Counted from the stretch's first letter, positions 46,672 to 58,542 are shown. The stretch: 64,000 nucleotides of DNA from Vibrio penaeicida (GCF_019977755.1 NZ_AP025144.1:3224001-3288000); one strand, 5' to 3'. Translations and numbers: made by a program. Notes: a model not told the origin generated them from the sequence alone.

Positions 46672-47829
46672 TTACTGGATCTGCAGTTTCTTTACAGCAC
46701 CAGAACGCGTCACTACAACGTAACCTTCGTCAACAACAATAGGTCCTACAGCAAAGCCACTGTCGTCTATAAGTTGCTGAGCCACAAACTTGCCAGAGTC
46801 CTTCTCCAGCCAATGTAGATAACCTTCAGTATCGCCAACGACTAACTTGCCGTCGATAATTGAAGGAGCCGTTAATAAACGGTGCTCTAACTGTTTGTTG
46901 CTCCAGATTTCTGTACCACTACGCGCATCAACCGCGACGAGATGATCTTTATCGGTAACTAAGTAAAGATTACTGCCATCCGTCACCATATCGGTTGCAG
47001 ATGAGTAAGTACGCTTCCAAGATGGCGAACCAGAACGTAAGTCAATCGCCACAAGCTGACCGTTTACACCGACAATGTATAACGTGCTACCAATAATGAT
47101 GGGCGATGCATCGGCATCGACTAGACGATCAATTTCAGTGGAACCTTTAGGCGTCCCCACTGGCTGTTGCCAAATTAGTTGCCCACGAGCCACAATCGCG
47201 GCTGCAATTCGGCCATTAGCAGTTCCCCAGAACACACCACCAGAAATGGTGACAGGAGAACTGTCTCCACGAAGCGTTAAGCTGGGAACTTCTGAACTCA
47301 CTGTCCACTCTTGAGAGCCGTCTTCTTGGTTTAAGGCGACCAATATTCCGCGAGAAGTATGGACCATAACAAGGTTAGCGTCGGTAGCAGGTGCTGCAAG
47401 TACCTCACCCTCTACTGAAGAACGCCAAAGAAGCTCACCATTTTCTGCAGAAAGCGCTATCAATTCGCCATTTTCGCTACCGATAAACAACTTACCAAAC
47501 GCCGCAGCAATTCCACCGGACAGGCGAGCCGTGTTTTCTGACTCAACAGTGGTAGACCAGTTTGCTTTCCCTGTATTAGGATCCAGCGCTTTTACTTGTC
47601 CATCTCGACTGGCAACAAATACATTGTCGTACGCATAGACAGGTTTCAGTTTGGAAAAATAATGCCCAACACCATCACCAACCGAAGTAGACCAGTTACT
47701 TGCTGGTGTAAATTGGCTTTCAACAATAGGCAAAGGTGCCATTACGATGGTGTCTTCTTCGCCCGCGCATCCAGCTAAGCCGGCTACAGCCAAGGCGCAC
47801 ATCACAGCTCGGTTGAGCATTTTCTTCAT
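46672..47829 (-). CDS. bamB: Outer membrane assembly lipoprotein BamB
   Basis: 385 residues. Signal peptide with lipobox LAGC (Cys about 21), then an eight-bladed PQQ-type beta-propeller with repeated AxDxxTG-x-xW motifs (ALDPNTGKANW, ALSAENGELLW, AVDARSGTEIW). Part of the BAM complex that folds outer-membrane proteins. ATG 47829 has AAGGG upstream; a TTG at 47838 in frame is less likely. Starts 12 bp after yfgM. Confidence 0.94.
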   Translation of the reverse strand: MKKMLNRAVMCALAVAGLAGCAGEEDTIVMAPLPIVESQFTPASNWSTSVGDGVGHYFSKLKPVYAYDNVFVASRDGQVKALDPNTGKANWSTTVESENTARLSGGIAAAFGKLFIGSENGELIALSAENGELLWRSSVEGEVLAAPATDANLVMVHTSRGILVALNQEDGSQEWTVSSEVPSLTLRGDSSPVTISGGVFWGTANGRIAAAIVARGQLIWQQPVGTPKGSTEIDRLVDADASPIIIGSTLYIVGVNGQLVAIDLRSGSPSWKRTYSSATDMVTDGSNLYLVTDKDHLVAVDARSGTEIWSNKQLEHRLLTAPSIIDGKLVVGDTEGYLHWLEKDSGKFVAQQLIDDSGFAVGPIVVDEGYVVVTRSGAVKKLQIQ

Positions 47830-47841
47830 TCGATACAACCC

Positions 47842-48456
47842 TTACTTCGCCAGATCGTCCAGCTTCATTTGCAGAGCTTGGCTCGCATCTGACTGCTGTT
47901 GTGCTTCTGAGTAGGCAGCATACGCACCTTCAGAGTTACCCTGACGAAGCAAGATGTCGCCTTTAAGCTCAGCAACACGACCAGCCCAACCCGCTTCTTT
48001 AATCGAATCGAGCTGAGTAAGCGCTTCATCGTACTTTTCTTGTTCTGCAAGCACGCGAGAAGTACGTACTGTTAACAAAGAAACGATAGCCGTATCTTTT
48101 GTGTTTGCTTTAGCCCAGTTTAACTGCTCTAGAGCCTTATCCAGCTCTCCCGCTTCAACAAATGCTTTTGCTAGTTGTAGCGCAGCTAATACTGAATATT
48201 GAGATTCTTTATTCGCTTCGATAAACGCCAGTGCATCAGATGATGACTCTGCACCAGAGTTCTGTATTTGAGTCAGTACTTTATCGTACGCTTGAGAAGC
48301 TGCACCTTGCGCTTCTGCTTGCGAGTCCTGATAAAAACGCCAGCCAAAGATACCGCCTAAGCCAACCACCGCACCTACGATGACCGCTTTACCATTCTCT
48401 TTCCACCATTCTTTAATGGCTTCTACCTGTTGTTCTTCAGTATCGTAGAGTTCCAC
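47842..48456 (-). CDS. yfgM: YfgM, SecYEG-associated TPR protein
   Basis: 204 residues: short cytoplasmic start (MELYDTEEQQVEAIKEWWKENG), one membrane helix at about 24-43, and a periplasmic TPR-like helical domain (UPF0070). In E. coli it partners PpiD at the Sec translocon and influences the Rcs response. GTG start with AGGACAGGA upstream. 12 bp from hisS. Confidence 0.92.
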   Translation of the reverse strand: MELYDTEEQQVEAIKEWWKENGKAVIVGAVVGLGGIFGWRFYQDSQAEAQGAASQAYDKVLTQIQNSGAESSSDALAFIEANKESQYSVLAALQLAKAFVEAGELDKALEQLNWAKANTKDTAIVSLLTVRTSRVLAEQEKYDEALTQLDSIKEAGWAGRVAELKGDILLRQGNSEGAYAAYSEAQQQSDASQALQMKLDDLAK

Positions 48457-48468
48457 GTCCTGTCCTCT

Positions 48469-49737
48469 TTAGATCAAATGCTTAAGTTGCGCGGCAACGT
48501 CTGCCTGTGCAACTGTTGTTTGTTCGCCACCTGTTAAGTCTTTGACGACTACAGTGCCTTCCGCTACTTCGTTTTCACCAAGCACTAAGGCTACGACCGC
48601 GCCAACTTTGTCAGCACGCTTAAATTGTTTCTTGAAGTTACCGCCACCGAAGTGCGTCATCACACGTATGCCTGGCAATGACTCTCGAATTTGCTCTGCC
48701 AGCTTCATGTTTGCCATTAATGTGCCTTCACCTGCGCTTACCATGTACACATCGACTGCGCGACGCGTGTCAGCTAGGTCCAGTTCTTCTAACATAAGAA
48801 CTAAGCGCTCTAGCCCCATAGCAAAACCCACTGCTGGGGTAGACTTACCACCCAGCTGCTCGACAAGCCCATCATAACGACCGCCGCCACACACTGTGCC
48901 TTGAGCACCTAAGCTTTCAGTAATCCATTCAAAAACGGTACGGTTGTAATAATCCAGACCACGTACAAGACGCTGGTTAACTTGGTATTCGATACCAGCA
49001 GCGTCAAGAAGTTCACACAATCCAGCAAAATGTGCTTTAGATTCTTCGTCAAGGTAATCGGACAGCTGAGGAGCATCAACTAGAATCGCTTGAATATCTG
49101 CATTTTTGGTATCCAGAACACGTAGCGGGTTCGTATGCATACGACGTTTACAGTCTTCATCGAGAATATCGATGTGCTGTTCAAGGAATTCAATCAACGC
49201 CGTGCGATAGTTAGCACGAGCTTCTAATGAACCAATTGAGTTTAACTCTAGACGCACATGTTTTTCGATACCGAGTTCTCGCCATAGACGAGCTGTCAGC
49301 ATGATCAGTTCAGCATCGACATCGGGACCATTCAGACCGAATACTTCCACACCACACTGGTGGAATTGACGATAACGACCTTTTTGAGGACGTTCGTGAC
49401 GGAACATCGGTCCCATGTACCACAGGCGTTGCTCTTGGTTATACAGCAAACCATTTTCAATACCGGATCGAACACAACCAGCTGTCCCTTCAGGGCGCAA
49501 AGTCAGGCTATCGCCATTGCGATCTTCAAAGGTGTACATCTCTTTTTCAACAACGTCGGTCACTTCACCGATGGCGCGGCTAAATAGATGAGTCATCTCA
49601 ACGATAGGCATGCGAACTTCACTGTATCCGTACGCACTGATTACATGTTTAACCGCGCTCTCCACTTTTTGCCAAAGAGGAGATTGTGTAGGGAGGCAGT
49701 CATTCATGCCTCTGATTGCTTGTATCGTTTTTGCCAC
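48469..49737 (-). CDS. hisS: Histidyl-tRNA synthetase
   Basis: 422 residues, class II synthetase. Motif 1 near residues 45-80, motif 2 in [21 protein letters not shown], the histidine motifs [15 protein letters not shown] and [15 protein letters not shown], motif 3 GFAMGLERL, and a C-terminal anticodon-binding domain (about 330-422). GTG start with weak Shine-Dalgarno; the N terminus [16 protein letters not shown] matches the family. 17 bp after ispG. Confidence 0.97.
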   Translation of the reverse strand: MAKTIQAIRGMNDCLPTQSPLWQKVESAVKHVISAYGYSEVRMPIVEMTHLFSRAIGEVTDVVEKEMYTFEDRNGDSLTLRPEGTAGCVRSGIENGLLYNQEQRLWYMGPMFRHERPQKGRYRQFHQCGVEVFGLNGPDVDAELIMLTARLWRELGIEKHVRLELNSIGSLEARANYRTALIEFLEQHIDILDEDCKRRMHTNPLRVLDTKNADIQAILVDAPQLSDYLDEESKAHFAGLCELLDAAGIEYQVNQRLVRGLDYYNRTVFEWITESLGAQGTVCGGGRYDGLVEQLGGKSTPAVGFAMGLERLVLMLEELDLADTRRAVDVYMVSAGEGTLMANMKLAEQIRESLPGIRVMTHFGGGNFKKQFKRADKVGAVVALVLGENEVAEGTVVVKDLTGGEQTTVAQADVAAQLKHLI

Positions 49738-49754
49738 AGTTATTACCGTCGAGA

Positions 49755-50879
49755 TTATTGTTTATCGATTAAATTGATGTCGATGCGATTGCTTTCATCA
49801 AGCACCGACGCTTTTGCACGAATTTTGGCTTCGAGCTTGCTAACCAAATCTTCATTATCAAAGCGCTCTTTTTGACGTTTACCGTCTTCATAAAAAGCGC
49901 TTTTCTTGTGACTTCCAGCTAACCCTAAATGAGAAACTTCTGCTTCACCTGGGCCATTTACCACGCAGCCAATGATAGAGACATCCATCGGCGTAATAAT
50001 GTCTTCTAAACGTTCTTCCAAAGCATTAACAGTATTGATCACATCAAATTCTTGACGAGAGCAGCTTGGACAAGCGATAAAATTAATACCGCGGGAACGA
50101 ATTCGAAGGGACTTTAGAATATCGAAACCAACTTTAATTTCTTCTACAGGGTCAGCTGCCAAAGAGATTCGAAGTGTATCTCCAATGCCTTCATTCAGCA
50201 GCATGCCAAGGCCCACTGCGGATTTAACCGATCCAGCACGCGCGCCACCTGCTTCGGTGATGCCGAGGTGAAGAGGTTGATCAATCTCTTTCGCCAGAAG
50301 ACGATAAGAGTCCACAGCTAAAAAGACATCAGATGCTTTTACACTGACCTTAAATTGATCAAAATTCAAACGATCGAGGTAATCAACATGGCGCATTGCT
50401 GATTCTACCAGCGCCTCAGGTGTAGGTTCACCGTACTTCACTTGCAGATCTTTTTCTAAAGAACCGCCATTAACACCGATTCGAATTGGGATATTTTTAT
50501 CACGAGCACAATCGACTACCGATTTCACTCGTGCTTCATTACCAATATTCCCGGGGTTTATTCTTAAACAGTCAACACCGTACTCCGCTACTTTCAAAGC
50601 GATTCGATAGTCGAAATGAATATCGGCAACCAAAGGAACATTGACTTGCTGCTTTATCAGTTTAAAGGCTTCTGCTGCTTCCATAGTAGGAACAGAAACG
50701 CGAACAATATCAGCGCCAACGGTTTCCAGTGACTTAATTTGAGCCACTGTTGCTTCAACATCCGTTGTTCTGGTGTTGGTCATGGACTGCACCGCGATAG
50801 GGGCACCGTCACCGATCGGCACATCACCCACATATATGCGGGTCGATGCACGACGTTTAATAGGGGATTCGTGTTGCAT
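49755..50879 (-). CDS. ispG: 4-hydroxy-3-methylbut-2-enyl diphosphate synthase
   Basis: 374 residues, penultimate enzyme of the MEP isoprenoid route. TIM barrel (about 1-255) and a C-terminal [4Fe-4S] domain with [10 protein letters not shown] and a third Cys in [10 protein letters not shown]. The iron-sulfur need ties it functionally to the nearby isc operon. Follows rodZ by 25 bp. Confidence 0.97.
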   Translation of the reverse strand: MQHESPIKRRASTRIYVGDVPIGDGAPIAVQSMTNTRTTDVEATVAQIKSLETVGADIVRVSVPTMEAAEAFKLIKQQVNVPLVADIHFDYRIALKVAEYGVDCLRINPGNIGNEARVKSVVDCARDKNIPIRIGVNGGSLEKDLQVKYGEPTPEALVESAMRHVDYLDRLNFDQFKVSVKASDVFLAVDSYRLLAKEIDQPLHLGITEAGGARAGSVKSAVGLGMLLNEGIGDTLRISLAADPVEEIKVGFDILKSLRIRSRGINFIACPSCSRQEFDVINTVNALEERLEDIITPMDVSIIGCVVNGPGEAEVSHLGLAGSHKKSAFYEDGKRQKERFDNEDLVSKLEAKIRAKASVLDESNRIDINLIDKQ

Positions 50880-50904
50880 AATGGCTTTTAGACTTACTCA
50901 GCTT

Positions 50905-51903
50905 CTAGGGTAATTTGAATCTTGCTACTTTGCCTGCAGTATACCCAGAAAGGTCTACAGCTTCACCAGCAAATGTCATTGAAACACCTTCAGGTGCACC
51001 TAATATTACGCTGTATGGAGCCTTGCCACTTAAAGAAAGTTGGTGACCCGCTTTTTTTACACCCGTAGCAAGCACTTTGCCTTCTGCGTCTTTTACCTGA
51101 ATCCAGCAATCAGCCGAAAACGACATTGAAACTGGGTTAGCAGATGCCGGAGAATCTGAAAGAGCGATGTTAGTACTCTCAGGCGATTCAGCATCAGATG
51201 ACTCGTTTGATAAAGAAGACGAAACGTCACTAGTTGCTGTGTCAGTAACTGAGCTATCAGTGTCTGAAGATTCGGTATTTGAAGAGTTGTTAACTTCTTC
51301 GTTGGCAGATGTCGTGTCTTCTGTTGAAACAGCTGCATTGGCAGTTGGCTCAACCTCTTCATTCTGTTGAACGGGTTGAGCTGAAGCGACATTGAGCTCT
51401 CTTTGGGCTTCAAGTACCGCCAAATCAGCTTCTGACTCTTGAGAAAGGGAATCTGATGAAGAAGTCAGCTCTGAAACTGATAGTGTGTCTAGGCTCTGAT
51501 TTTGCCACCACCACACAGAAGAAATACCAACCAATACCGCCAGTACACCCCATGTAATTAGCATGATGCGACTGTCGTGTTTTTCACGATTGGTTTTTCT
51601 AGAAAAGCTCTGCATGGACTGTTCTTTATGGTTCACCTCTTCTTCCAAAAGAGGCAAAACATCGTCATCACTTAGTCCAACGGCCTTGGCGTAAGATCGC
51701 AAATAGCCACGGGTAAAAGTGGCTACTTGATCTGACTTGAAGTTGTTATCTTCAATGTTTTGTATCACCGCCAAGCGGAGACGAAGACGGTCAGCAATGT
51801 CTTTTTGCGTTAACCCCAGCTTCTCTCGCTGTTGGCGCAGTACATCACCTGGAAGTGGCAATGTAGAAATAGTCATATTTTCTGCAGTTTGTTCAATACT
51901 CAT
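50905..51903 (-). CDS. rodZ: Cytoskeleton protein RodZ
   Basis: 332 residues. Cytoplasmic helix-turn-helix (about 18-75, LRQQREKLGLTQKDIADRLRL) that binds MreB, one membrane helix (113-133), a Ser/Thr/Glu-rich periplasmic linker (about 140-250) and a C-terminal DUF4115 domain. Maintains rod shape. The long low-complexity linker is the most variable part. The ATG lies 11 bp inside the end of pilW, indicating coupling. Confidence 0.92.
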   Translation of the reverse strand: MSIEQTAENMTISTLPLPGDVLRQQREKLGLTQKDIADRLRLRLAVIQNIEDNNFKSDQVATFTRGYLRSYAKAVGLSDDDVLPLLEEEVNHKEQSMQSFSRKTNREKHDSRIMLITWGVLAVLVGISSVWWWQNQSLDTLSVSELTSSSDSLSQESEADLAVLEAQRELNVASAQPVQQNEEVEPTANAAVSTEDTTSANEEVNNSSNTESSDTDSSVTDTATSDVSSSLSNESSDAESPESTNIALSDSPASANPVSMSFSADCWIQVKDAEGKVLATGVKKAGHQLSLSGKAPYSVILGAPEGVSMTFAGEAVDLSGYTAGKVARFKLP

Positions 51904-52648
51904 TCGCTACGTACTTCTGATATTGAATCGAGTCTGGGTATTTGTCTTTTAATACGCTCGCGTACTTATTTGCAAGAGTGTTATTGCCTGCTTGTTTTTC
52001 TAATTCAATTAGCAAGCCCAAACTCGAAGCTTTATACCCATATCTATTATGAAATTTTAAAAGTCTAACCCTAGCTTCCCGATACTTTGCTTTTTGAATT
52101 TCTATTTGTGTTAGCTGAAGTATAGAAACAACACGGTTTGGGTCATGATCCAAAGAACGGGCAAAATAATACTCAGCTTTATCCTGATCGCCGCTTTTCA
52201 GCGCACACATTGCCGCATTTTGATAGCTGGCTGCAATCAGGTAGTAATATGGCTGTTCAATAGCACGGTTAAAGAATGCATCGGCTTCATCGTATCGACC
52301 GATTTTACAAAGAAACGTACCGTAGTTATTGAGTACATCACCGTTCTTAGGCGACTCCCTAAGTGCCTTTTTATAGGCTTGCTCTGCCTGATCGGTCTCG
52401 CCAACTTCTTGATAAAAGTGAGCCATTGCGATCAGTGAACGATAATAATCTGGTGCGTAGCTTACTGCGGTTTCAAGATTTTCTCTTGCCCGAATCATAT
52501 CTTTGGACTCAAGATAACTTAAACCTAAGCTTATACGCGCTTCTGCCGCCTTTATCTTATCAAACTGATTATTAGCGGATTGTTCAGTAACTGTAACACA
52601 ACCTACTAACAAACTAACCAGAAATATGTTCGCAATTCTCACTAACAT
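51893..52648 (-). CDS. pilW: Type IV pilus biogenesis/stability lipoprotein PilW (PilF)
   Basis: 251 residues. Signal peptide with lipobox LVGC (Cys about 17), then at least five TPR units (AYKKALRESPKNGDVLNNYGTFL and similar). Works as the pilotin for the PilQ secretin. In vibrios and pseudomonads it lies between rlmN and rodZ, as here. ATG 52648 has GGGAG upstream; a GTG just before it is too close to that site. Overlaps rodZ by 11 bp. Confidence 0.92.
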   Translation of the reverse strand: MLVRIANIFLVSLLVGCVTVTEQSANNQFDKIKAAEARISLGLSYLESKDMIRARENLETAVSYAPDYYRSLIAMAHFYQEVGETDQAEQAYKKALRESPKNGDVLNNYGTFLCKIGRYDEADAFFNRAIEQPYYYLIAASYQNAAMCALKSGDQDKAEYYFARSLDHDPNRVVSILQLTQIEIQKAKYREARVRLLKFHNRYGYKASSLGLLIELEKQAGNNTLANKYASVLKDKYPDSIQYQKYVANEY

Positions 52649-52693
52649 CACACTCCCTTACTATCTGGGGAGTCTTTCTGGTCAATTATCAAC

Positions 52694-53812
52694 TCAGATT
52701 GACTTCACCTCGATTGGTTCCCCGTGCTGTTTAAGTTTTGTCCGTTTTGTTCGATCGATCACATCTCCAACTAGCTGACCACAAGCTGCATCAATGTCAT
52801 CACCACGAGTTTTACGCACAGTTACCGTGTAATCATATTTCATCAACGTTTTCATAAAGCGGTCAATGCGTGAGTTACTCGGCTTGCGGTATGGTGAACC
52901 AGGATAAGGGTTAAAAGGAATCAAATTTATCTTAGACGGAGTATCTTTTAACAATTCTGCGAGTTGTCTTGCATGTTCCATATCATCATTCACATGATCA
53001 AGCAGAACATACTCAATCGTAACTTTGCCACGGTTGGCATTAGAGGAGGCAATATAGCGCCTAACGGAATTGAGGAAATCTTCAATGTCCCAGCGATCAT
53101 TAATAGGCATGATCTCACTTCGAAGTTCATCATTTGGTGCGTGTAAAGAAATGGCCAGTGCAACATCGATGTTCCCTGTCATTTGATCAAGACCAGAAAC
53201 CACTCCTGACGTTGAAACCGTCACGCGTCGCTTTGATAAACCAAAACCTAAGTCATCAAGCATGATCTCCAAAGACGGGATCAAGTTTTTCATGTTCAGT
53301 AGCGGTTCGCCCATTCCCATCATCACGACATTGGTAATCGGACGACGACCGGTTTCTTTCTGCAAGCCAATCTCTCGTGCTGCACGCCAAACTTGGCCAA
53401 TGATTTCCGACACTTTTAAGTTTCGGTTGAATCCTTGCTGAGCGGTAGAGCAAAATTTGCACTCAAGTGCACAACCTACTTGGGAGGACACGCAAAGTGT
53501 CGCTCTATCTGCATCAGGGATGTATACCGTTTCGACATCTTGATCACCAACACGCATTGCCCATTTGATGGTTCCATCAGAAGAGTGCTGAGCCTCAGAA
53601 ACATAAGGAGCACGAATTTCTGAAACACGCATAAGCTTCTCTCGAAGCTTCTTATTGAGATTGGTCATGTTCTCAAAATCGTCGACACCAAAATGGTAGA
53701 TCCACTTCATGACCTGATCAGCACGAAATGCTTTCTCGCCTAATTCATCGGCGAAGTATTTTCGTAGCCCTTTACGGTCAAAATCCAGTAGATTTACTTT
53801 TTCGGTGCTCAT
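52694..53812 (-). CDS. rlmN: Dual-specificity 23S rRNA/tRNA adenine-C2 methyltransferase
   Basis: 372 residues, radical-SAM enzyme. CxxxCxxC cluster in CALECKFC, methyl-carrying cysteine in DIDAACGQL near the C terminus (about 345), and the active-site cysteine pair as in E. coli RlmN. Methylates A2503 of 23S rRNA and A37 of some tRNAs. First gene of the leftward run to bamB; the 242 bp before it contain its promoter region. Confidence 0.96.
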   Translation of the reverse strand: MSTEKVNLLDFDRKGLRKYFADELGEKAFRADQVMKWIYHFGVDDFENMTNLNKKLREKLMRVSEIRAPYVSEAQHSSDGTIKWAMRVGDQDVETVYIPDADRATLCVSSQVGCALECKFCSTAQQGFNRNLKVSEIIGQVWRAAREIGLQKETGRRPITNVVMMGMGEPLLNMKNLIPSLEIMLDDLGFGLSKRRVTVSTSGVVSGLDQMTGNIDVALAISLHAPNDELRSEIMPINDRWDIEDFLNSVRRYIASSNANRGKVTIEYVLLDHVNDDMEHARQLAELLKDTPSKINLIPFNPYPGSPYRKPSNSRIDRFMKTLMKYDYTVTVRKTRGDDIDAACGQLVGDVIDRTKRTKLKQHGEPIEVKSI

Positions 53813-54000
53813 GTTGTCTCTCGCAGGTGTAACTGTATTTAAGGGCGCGAATTGTACAGCCTTTACCCAATGACAACAAGGGGTCGAAAGTAAGGTTATT
53901 TATAAAGGATTAATTTCAAATTGATTAATTTTTAAACAGAAGAAAAATAACGAGTATGAGGTGTTATATTGCGAGGGAACGGGAAAGGATTTTAGAAACA

Positions 54001-54028
54001 TTGCACCTATGAATAGGCATAAGTGCAA
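54001..54028 (-). terminator. Possible terminator hairpin after ndk
   Basis: TTGCAC-TATG pairs with CATA-GTGCAA with one mismatch; the following minus-strand bases are only weakly T-rich (TGTTTCT). Candidate end of the ndk message. Confidence 0.4.
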
Positions 54029-54053
54029 TGATGAATTCACACTCTAGAAAAGA

Positions 54054-54485
54054 TTAATCTTCTCGAGGGCAAATTTCAGACGCTGGGAAGAAAAACTCAA
54101 TTTCTCGCGCTGCAGATTCAGGGCTATCACTTCCGTGAACGGAGTTGTAACGCATGCTTACCGCATAATCAGCACGAATAGTGCCACATGCTGCTTCCTC
54201 AGGGTTCGTTTTACCCATTAGCTCACGGTATCGAGCAATTGCATTTTCACCTTCAAGCACTTGAACCATAATCGGTCCAGATGTCATGAACTCTTTCAAA
54301 CCTTCAAAGAAAGGCTTGCCTTCATGCTCTGCATAAAATCCACTCGCTTGGTCATCCGATAGATGAACCATTTTAGCAGCGATAATTCTTAAACCTGCTT
54401 TTTCAAATCGATGGTAGATTTCACCTACAAGATTTCTTTTTACAGCATCGGGCTTAATGATGGAAAACGTTCTTTCTAGAGCCAT
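54054..54485 (-). CDS. ndk: Nucleoside diphosphate kinase
   Basis: 143 residues. Catalytic histidine in [27 protein letters not shown] at the N terminus, and the [14 protein letters not shown] core. Balances NTP pools by phosphate exchange. AAGGAC before the ATG. Monocistronic between pepB and rlmN. Confidence 0.97.
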   Translation of the reverse strand: MALERTFSIIKPDAVKRNLVGEIYHRFEKAGLRIIAAKMVHLSDDQASGFYAEHEGKPFFEGLKEFMTSGPIMVQVLEGENAIARYRELMGKTNPEEAACGTIRADYAVSMRYNSVHGSDSPESAAREIEFFFPASEICPRED

Positions 54486-54567
54486 AAGATGTCCTTCGTT
54501 CTTTCGTTATAGTATCCGAGGGTTACAATTGATTTGCTTCCCTCGAATTTTTTAAGTTGAATTCAGT

Positions 54568-55860
54568 TTATTTCGCTTGTTCTGTCAAAATTCGAGCGAG
54601 TGTACGTACACCCATACCCGTTGCGCCAGCCGACCATTTGTCGCTCGCACTCTTACGATACGTGCCAGCACAGTCGAAATGCAACCAACCTTTCTTGTAG
54701 TCATTCACAAAATACGACAAAAAGGCTGCTGCAGTGCTCGCGCCTGGAGAGTAATGACCACTACTGATGTTTGATAAATCAGCAAAGTTTGAAGGCAACA
54801 TTGAACGGTGGAAATCCGCCAGCGGCAGAGGCCATAACCCCTCACGCTCTTCAGCCGCATAGCCTACAGCCTTGGATGACAGTTGCTGGTCAAATGACAG
54901 CAGTGCATGGTAATCGTTACCCAGAGCATTCTTTGCTGCGCCAGTTAGAGTAGCGCAGTCGATTATCAGTTCTGGGTTTTGCTCACTCGCGTACAAAAGA
55001 CCGTCCGCAAGAACCAAACGCCCTTCCGCATCAGTATTCATGATTTCGACAGTTTTGCCGTTTTTGTAGGTGATGATGTCACCCAGCTTGAAAGCTCGAC
55101 CTGAAATCATGTTCTCAGCACAACAAAGAATTAATTTCACACGCTTGTTAAGACCGCGAAGGATAGCCAAACCAAGACCACCAGTAATCGTACCCGAACC
55201 GCCCATGTCAGCTTTCATGGCATCCATGAATCCAGAAGGCTTAATGCTGTAACCGCCCGAATCAAAGGTAATACCCTTACCGACTAGACAAGCAAAAACA
55301 GGCGCATTTTCATCACCCGTTGGGTTGAAGTCCAATTGAAGCATTGCAGATGTACGCTCGGAGCCACGACCAACCGCGTAAATACCTTCCCAACCTTCTG
55401 TTAGCAAGTCTTTATCTTTGACGATTCGGTAAGTAACGTGCTCTGGCGCTAGAGATTTAATAAACTCCCCAGCCATAGTCGCAAGTTGACGAGGGGCAAC
55501 TTCTTCAGCACTTTTGTTGATGATATCTCGAACCCAATTTCCTGCCTTGATACGAGAATCTAATTCGTGTTGAGCACTCTCTTCAAGATCAACCCACTCA
55601 ACGGAATTGGTATTTTTAGGTCCACGGTAGCCTTGGTAGAACGCCCAAATGCTCTCTATATCCCAACCTTCACCCTGCAAAAATACGGATTTGATTCCTT
55701 GACCATCCAGCTTGCGCCCTGCGCGCTGAATCACATCGACTAACTCACCATCGGTGTGGTGAATGGTTGTACCTTGTTCTGTAAAAGATAAAATTGCGTT
55801 TTCGCCCCATTGAGGGAGTGCCGCTTGTGAGGAAATGAATACCGGCATTTGTGTAGACAT
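54568..55860 (-). CDS. pepB: Peptidase B (M17 leucyl aminopeptidase family)
   Basis: 430 residues. C-terminal catalytic domain with metal and substrate residues in [26 protein letters not shown] and [14 protein letters not shown], typical of M17. Lacks the longer N-terminal domain of PepA, as PepB does. ATG 55860 follows AAGGAGAAATC; an upstream start at 55881 is not needed. Located after iscX as in E. coli, but a strong terminator lies between. Confidence 0.93.
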   Translation of the reverse strand: MSTQMPVFISSQAALPQWGENAILSFTEQGTTIHHTDGELVDVIQRAGRKLDGQGIKSVFLQGEGWDIESIWAFYQGYRGPKNTNSVEWVDLEESAQHELDSRIKAGNWVRDIINKSAEEVAPRQLATMAGEFIKSLAPEHVTYRIVKDKDLLTEGWEGIYAVGRGSERTSAMLQLDFNPTGDENAPVFACLVGKGITFDSGGYSIKPSGFMDAMKADMGGSGTITGGLGLAILRGLNKRVKLILCCAENMISGRAFKLGDIITYKNGKTVEIMNTDAEGRLVLADGLLYASEQNPELIIDCATLTGAAKNALGNDYHALLSFDQQLSSKAVGYAAEEREGLWPLPLADFHRSMLPSNFADLSNISSGHYSPGASTAAAFLSYFVNDYKKGWLHFDCAGTYRKSASDKWSAGATGMGVRTLARILTEQAK

Positions 55861-55972
55861 GATTTCTCCTTGTCTTGTCATCGTAATCTTCGCTGATTTC
55901 TATTATGACTTTGTTTCTTTTTACGAGTTGAGGAATGTTAGCATTATGTTCGTAGAAAATGTCATTTGCATA

Positions 55973-56003
55973 AAAAAAACGGGCTAGATAGCCCGCTTTT
56001 TTT
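55973..56003 (-). terminator. Rho-independent terminator after iscX
   Basis: CGGGCTA-GA-TAGCCCG with long A and T tracts on both sides. It closes the isc operon and isolates pepB. Confidence 0.88.
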
Positions 56004-56099
56004 AGTAAATAATGTCAAGTCAAGTAAACAACTCAACATATAACACAAGTTCTTAGATGACATAGAGATCTATGTAGACCTAACTAATTACATCTTGTG

Positions 56100-56300
56100 T
56101 TAATCTGCTTCATCCATCCAGCAGAGGATAATCGCCTCTAGAATTTTTTCATTAGATCGGCTTGGATCATCTTCAAACTCTTCTAACTCACAAATCCAGC
56201 GATGCAAATCCGTAAAACGTACAGTTTTAGGATCGGTGTCAGGAAATAGATCGCATAACTCAATTGCGATATCTCTCGAGTCTGTCCATTTTAAGCTCAT
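56100..56300 (-). CDS. iscX: Fe-S assembly protein IscX
   Basis: 66 residues, acidic. Begins [15 protein letters not shown] and contains [16 protein letters not shown], the usual IscX features; ends WMDEAD. Binds IscS and iron and tunes cluster assembly. AGGAAGTG before the ATG; 12 bp after fdx. Last gene of the isc operon. Confidence 0.95.
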   Translation of the reverse strand: MSLKWTDSRDIAIELCDLFPDTDPKTVRFTDLHRWICELEEFEDDPSRSNEKILEAIILCWMDEAD

Positions 56301-56312
56301 TTCACTTCCTTA

Positions 56313-56651
56313 TTAATGATCTTCAGCTGCGTGATTCAGCGTGTACTTCGGAATTTCAACGACCAAGTCTTCGTCGGTGATCACCGCTTGGCAACCTAAA
56401 CGAGACTCAGGCTCTAAACCCCATGCTTTATCCAGCATGTCATCTTCAAGCTCTTCGCTCTCATCTAATGAATCGAACCCTTCGCGTACAACGATATGAC
56501 AAGTAGTACAGGCACAGGATTTCTCACAAGCATGCTCAATTCCGATGCCATTTTTCAACGCAACATCAAGAACAGTCTGACCAGTTTGTCCTTCTAATAC
56601 CGCGCCTTCTGGGCAAAGGTCTTCATGGGGTAAAACAATAATCTTTGGCAT
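56313..56651 (-). CDS. fdx: [2Fe-2S] ferredoxin, Isc type
   Basis: 112 residues. Cluster cysteines in CEKSCACTTC (C-X5-C-X2-C) and a fourth in LGCQAV near residue 87. Supplies electrons for Fe-S cluster assembly. Ends YTLNHAAEDH like its enterobacterial homologues. 24 bp after hscA. Confidence 0.96.
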   Translation of the reverse strand: MPKIIVLPHEDLCPEGAVLEGQTGQTVLDVALKNGIGIEHACEKSCACTTCHIVVREGFDSLDESEELEDDMLDKAWGLEPESRLGCQAVITDEDLVVEIPKYTLNHAAEDH

Positions 56652-56675
56652 TTTAAATTCTCAAACTTATAACTG

Positions 56676-58529
56676 TTATATGTCATCAACTGATTGACCA
56701 GATAACGCTGATCGAATCGATTTGTCCATGCGACGAGACGCAAAATCTTGACTGGCTTTGTCCGTCTCTTTGATGCCTTGCTCAATCGCATCGGCATTGT
56801 CTTGGTTACGTAACGCAATCAGAGCTTCTATCGATTTCAGCAACACCTGCCTTTCTTCCTCAGAAAGCAACTCATCACCATCAATTTGCAACGCTGAAAC
56901 CAGACCTTCGATAACACGATCTGCTTCAACCCTTTGCTCAGCAAGTGCTCTAGCGTGCATGTCTACTTTTGCGTAGGTCATGGAGTCTTTCAGCATGTTG
57001 GCGACTTCATCATCACTCAAACCATACGATGGCTTCACTTGGATTTCAGCCTGTACGCCAGTGCTCTTTTCCATGGCTGTTACTGACAGCAAACCATCTG
57101 CATCAACCTGATAAGTCACACGTATGTGCGCCGCACCAGCCGCCATTGGTGGTATACCTTTTAGTGAGAATTTGGCTAATGAGCGACAATCGCCAATCAT
57201 TTCACGCTCACCTTGTGCAACATGAACGAGCATACCCGTTTGCCCGTCTTTAAACGTAGTAAATTCTTGAGCTTTAGCGACTGGAATTGTGGTGTTTCTT
57301 GGGATGATTTTTTCAACCAAGCCACCCATGGTTTCAATCCCCAATGACAAAGGGATCACGTCAAGCAGTAGCATCTCAGAATCAGGCTTATTGCCCGCTA
57401 ATATATCCGCTTGAATGGCAGCCCCAATAGCAACAACCTCATCCGGATTGATGCTCGTGAGCGGCGTTTGTCCAAAGAATTCACCAACCATGTCACGAAC
57501 ATGGAGCGTGCGCGTTGAACCACCAACCATCACAACTTCTTGTATTTCATCTGTTGAAACCCCTGCATCTTTTAGCGCACGGCGGCAAGAAAGCAGTGTT
57601 TTCTTAACAAGTGGTTGAATGAGTTCATTGAACGTTTCACGAGACAACGAACCAGACCAAGCCCCAAATGCTAAGTCTGTAGATTCAGAGTTTGATAGCT
57701 CGATTTTCGCTTGAGTCGCAACGTCCAGTAATACACGTTGCTGTTCATTGGAAAGCGTACCTTGAGTATTTGACTGCTCTTTAATGTAGTCTGCCACTAT
57801 GTGGTCAAAATCATCACCACCTAGGGCAGAATCGCCACCAGTGGCTAGGACTTCAAAAACACCTTTGGATAAGCGAAGAATGGAAATATCAAACGTTCCT
57901 CCACCCAAATCGTAAACGGCGATCACACCTTCCTGAGCGGAATCGAGCCCATAAGCGATGGCTGCTGCTGTTGGCTCGTTCAACAATCGAAGAACATTCA
58001 ACCCCGCAAGTGTTGCGGCATCTTTCGTACCTGCGCGCTGCGCATCGTCAAAGTACGCAGGAACCGTAATCACTACGCCGGTCAACTCTCCACCGAGCGC
58101 CTCTTCTGCACGTTTACCCAATGCTTGCAAAATTTCAGAAGAAACTTGGATTGGATTAACGTTGCCTTTTGAAGTCTCTATTAATGGCAGACCATTTTCA
58201 CTTTCAATAAAAGTATAAGGAAGAGAAGGGTAGCGTGTTTTAATATCACCTAAAGAACGACCAATAAGCCGTTTAGCGGAAATGATCGTTTGCTTGGGAT
58301 CGGACTGAGCGTGCTCACGCGCTTTTTCTCCGACTAATGTAGTATCAGAACCATAATAGACAACCGATGGCAAAATGCTTTCATTCTGCTCATCGACTAG
58401 TGGTTTTGCTGTTCCGCTAAGAACAGATGCCACCAGTGAGTTCGTCGTCCCCAAGTCAATGCCAGCCGCCAAACGATGCTCGTGTGGTGCTGAACTTTGA
58501 CCCGGTTCTGCAATTTGAAGTAATGCCAT
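56676..58529 (-). CDS. hscA: Fe-S protein assembly chaperone HscA
   Basis: 617 residues, Hsp70 family. ATPase domain with [12 protein letters not shown] at about 23-34, [20 protein letters not shown] and GGSTRT; C-terminal substrate-binding domain that recognises the LPPVK motif of IscU. Shorter than DnaK and without a Gly-rich tail. Transfers clusters from IscU with HscB. Gap to hscB 13 bp. Confidence 0.97.
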   Translation of the reverse strand: MALLQIAEPGQSSAPHEHRLAAGIDLGTTNSLVASVLSGTAKPLVDEQNESILPSVVYYGSDTTLVGEKAREHAQSDPKQTIISAKRLIGRSLGDIKTRYPSLPYTFIESENGLPLIETSKGNVNPIQVSSEILQALGKRAEEALGGELTGVVITVPAYFDDAQRAGTKDAATLAGLNVLRLLNEPTAAAIAYGLDSAQEGVIAVYDLGGGTFDISILRLSKGVFEVLATGGDSALGGDDFDHIVADYIKEQSNTQGTLSNEQQRVLLDVATQAKIELSNSESTDLAFGAWSGSLSRETFNELIQPLVKKTLLSCRRALKDAGVSTDEIQEVVMVGGSTRTLHVRDMVGEFFGQTPLTSINPDEVVAIGAAIQADILAGNKPDSEMLLLDVIPLSLGIETMGGLVEKIIPRNTTIPVAKAQEFTTFKDGQTGMLVHVAQGEREMIGDCRSLAKFSLKGIPPMAAGAAHIRVTYQVDADGLLSVTAMEKSTGVQAEIQVKPSYGLSDDEVANMLKDSMTYAKVDMHARALAEQRVEADRVIEGLVSALQIDGDELLSEEERQVLLKSIEALIALRNQDNADAIEQGIKETDKASQDFASRRMDKSIRSALSGQSVDDI

Positions 58530-58542
58530 TGAATGTCCTTTA

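Noticed and set aside
54571..54780. Rightward small frames within pepB and other housekeeping genes
   Set aside because: Antisense shadows without start signals or domain resemblance.
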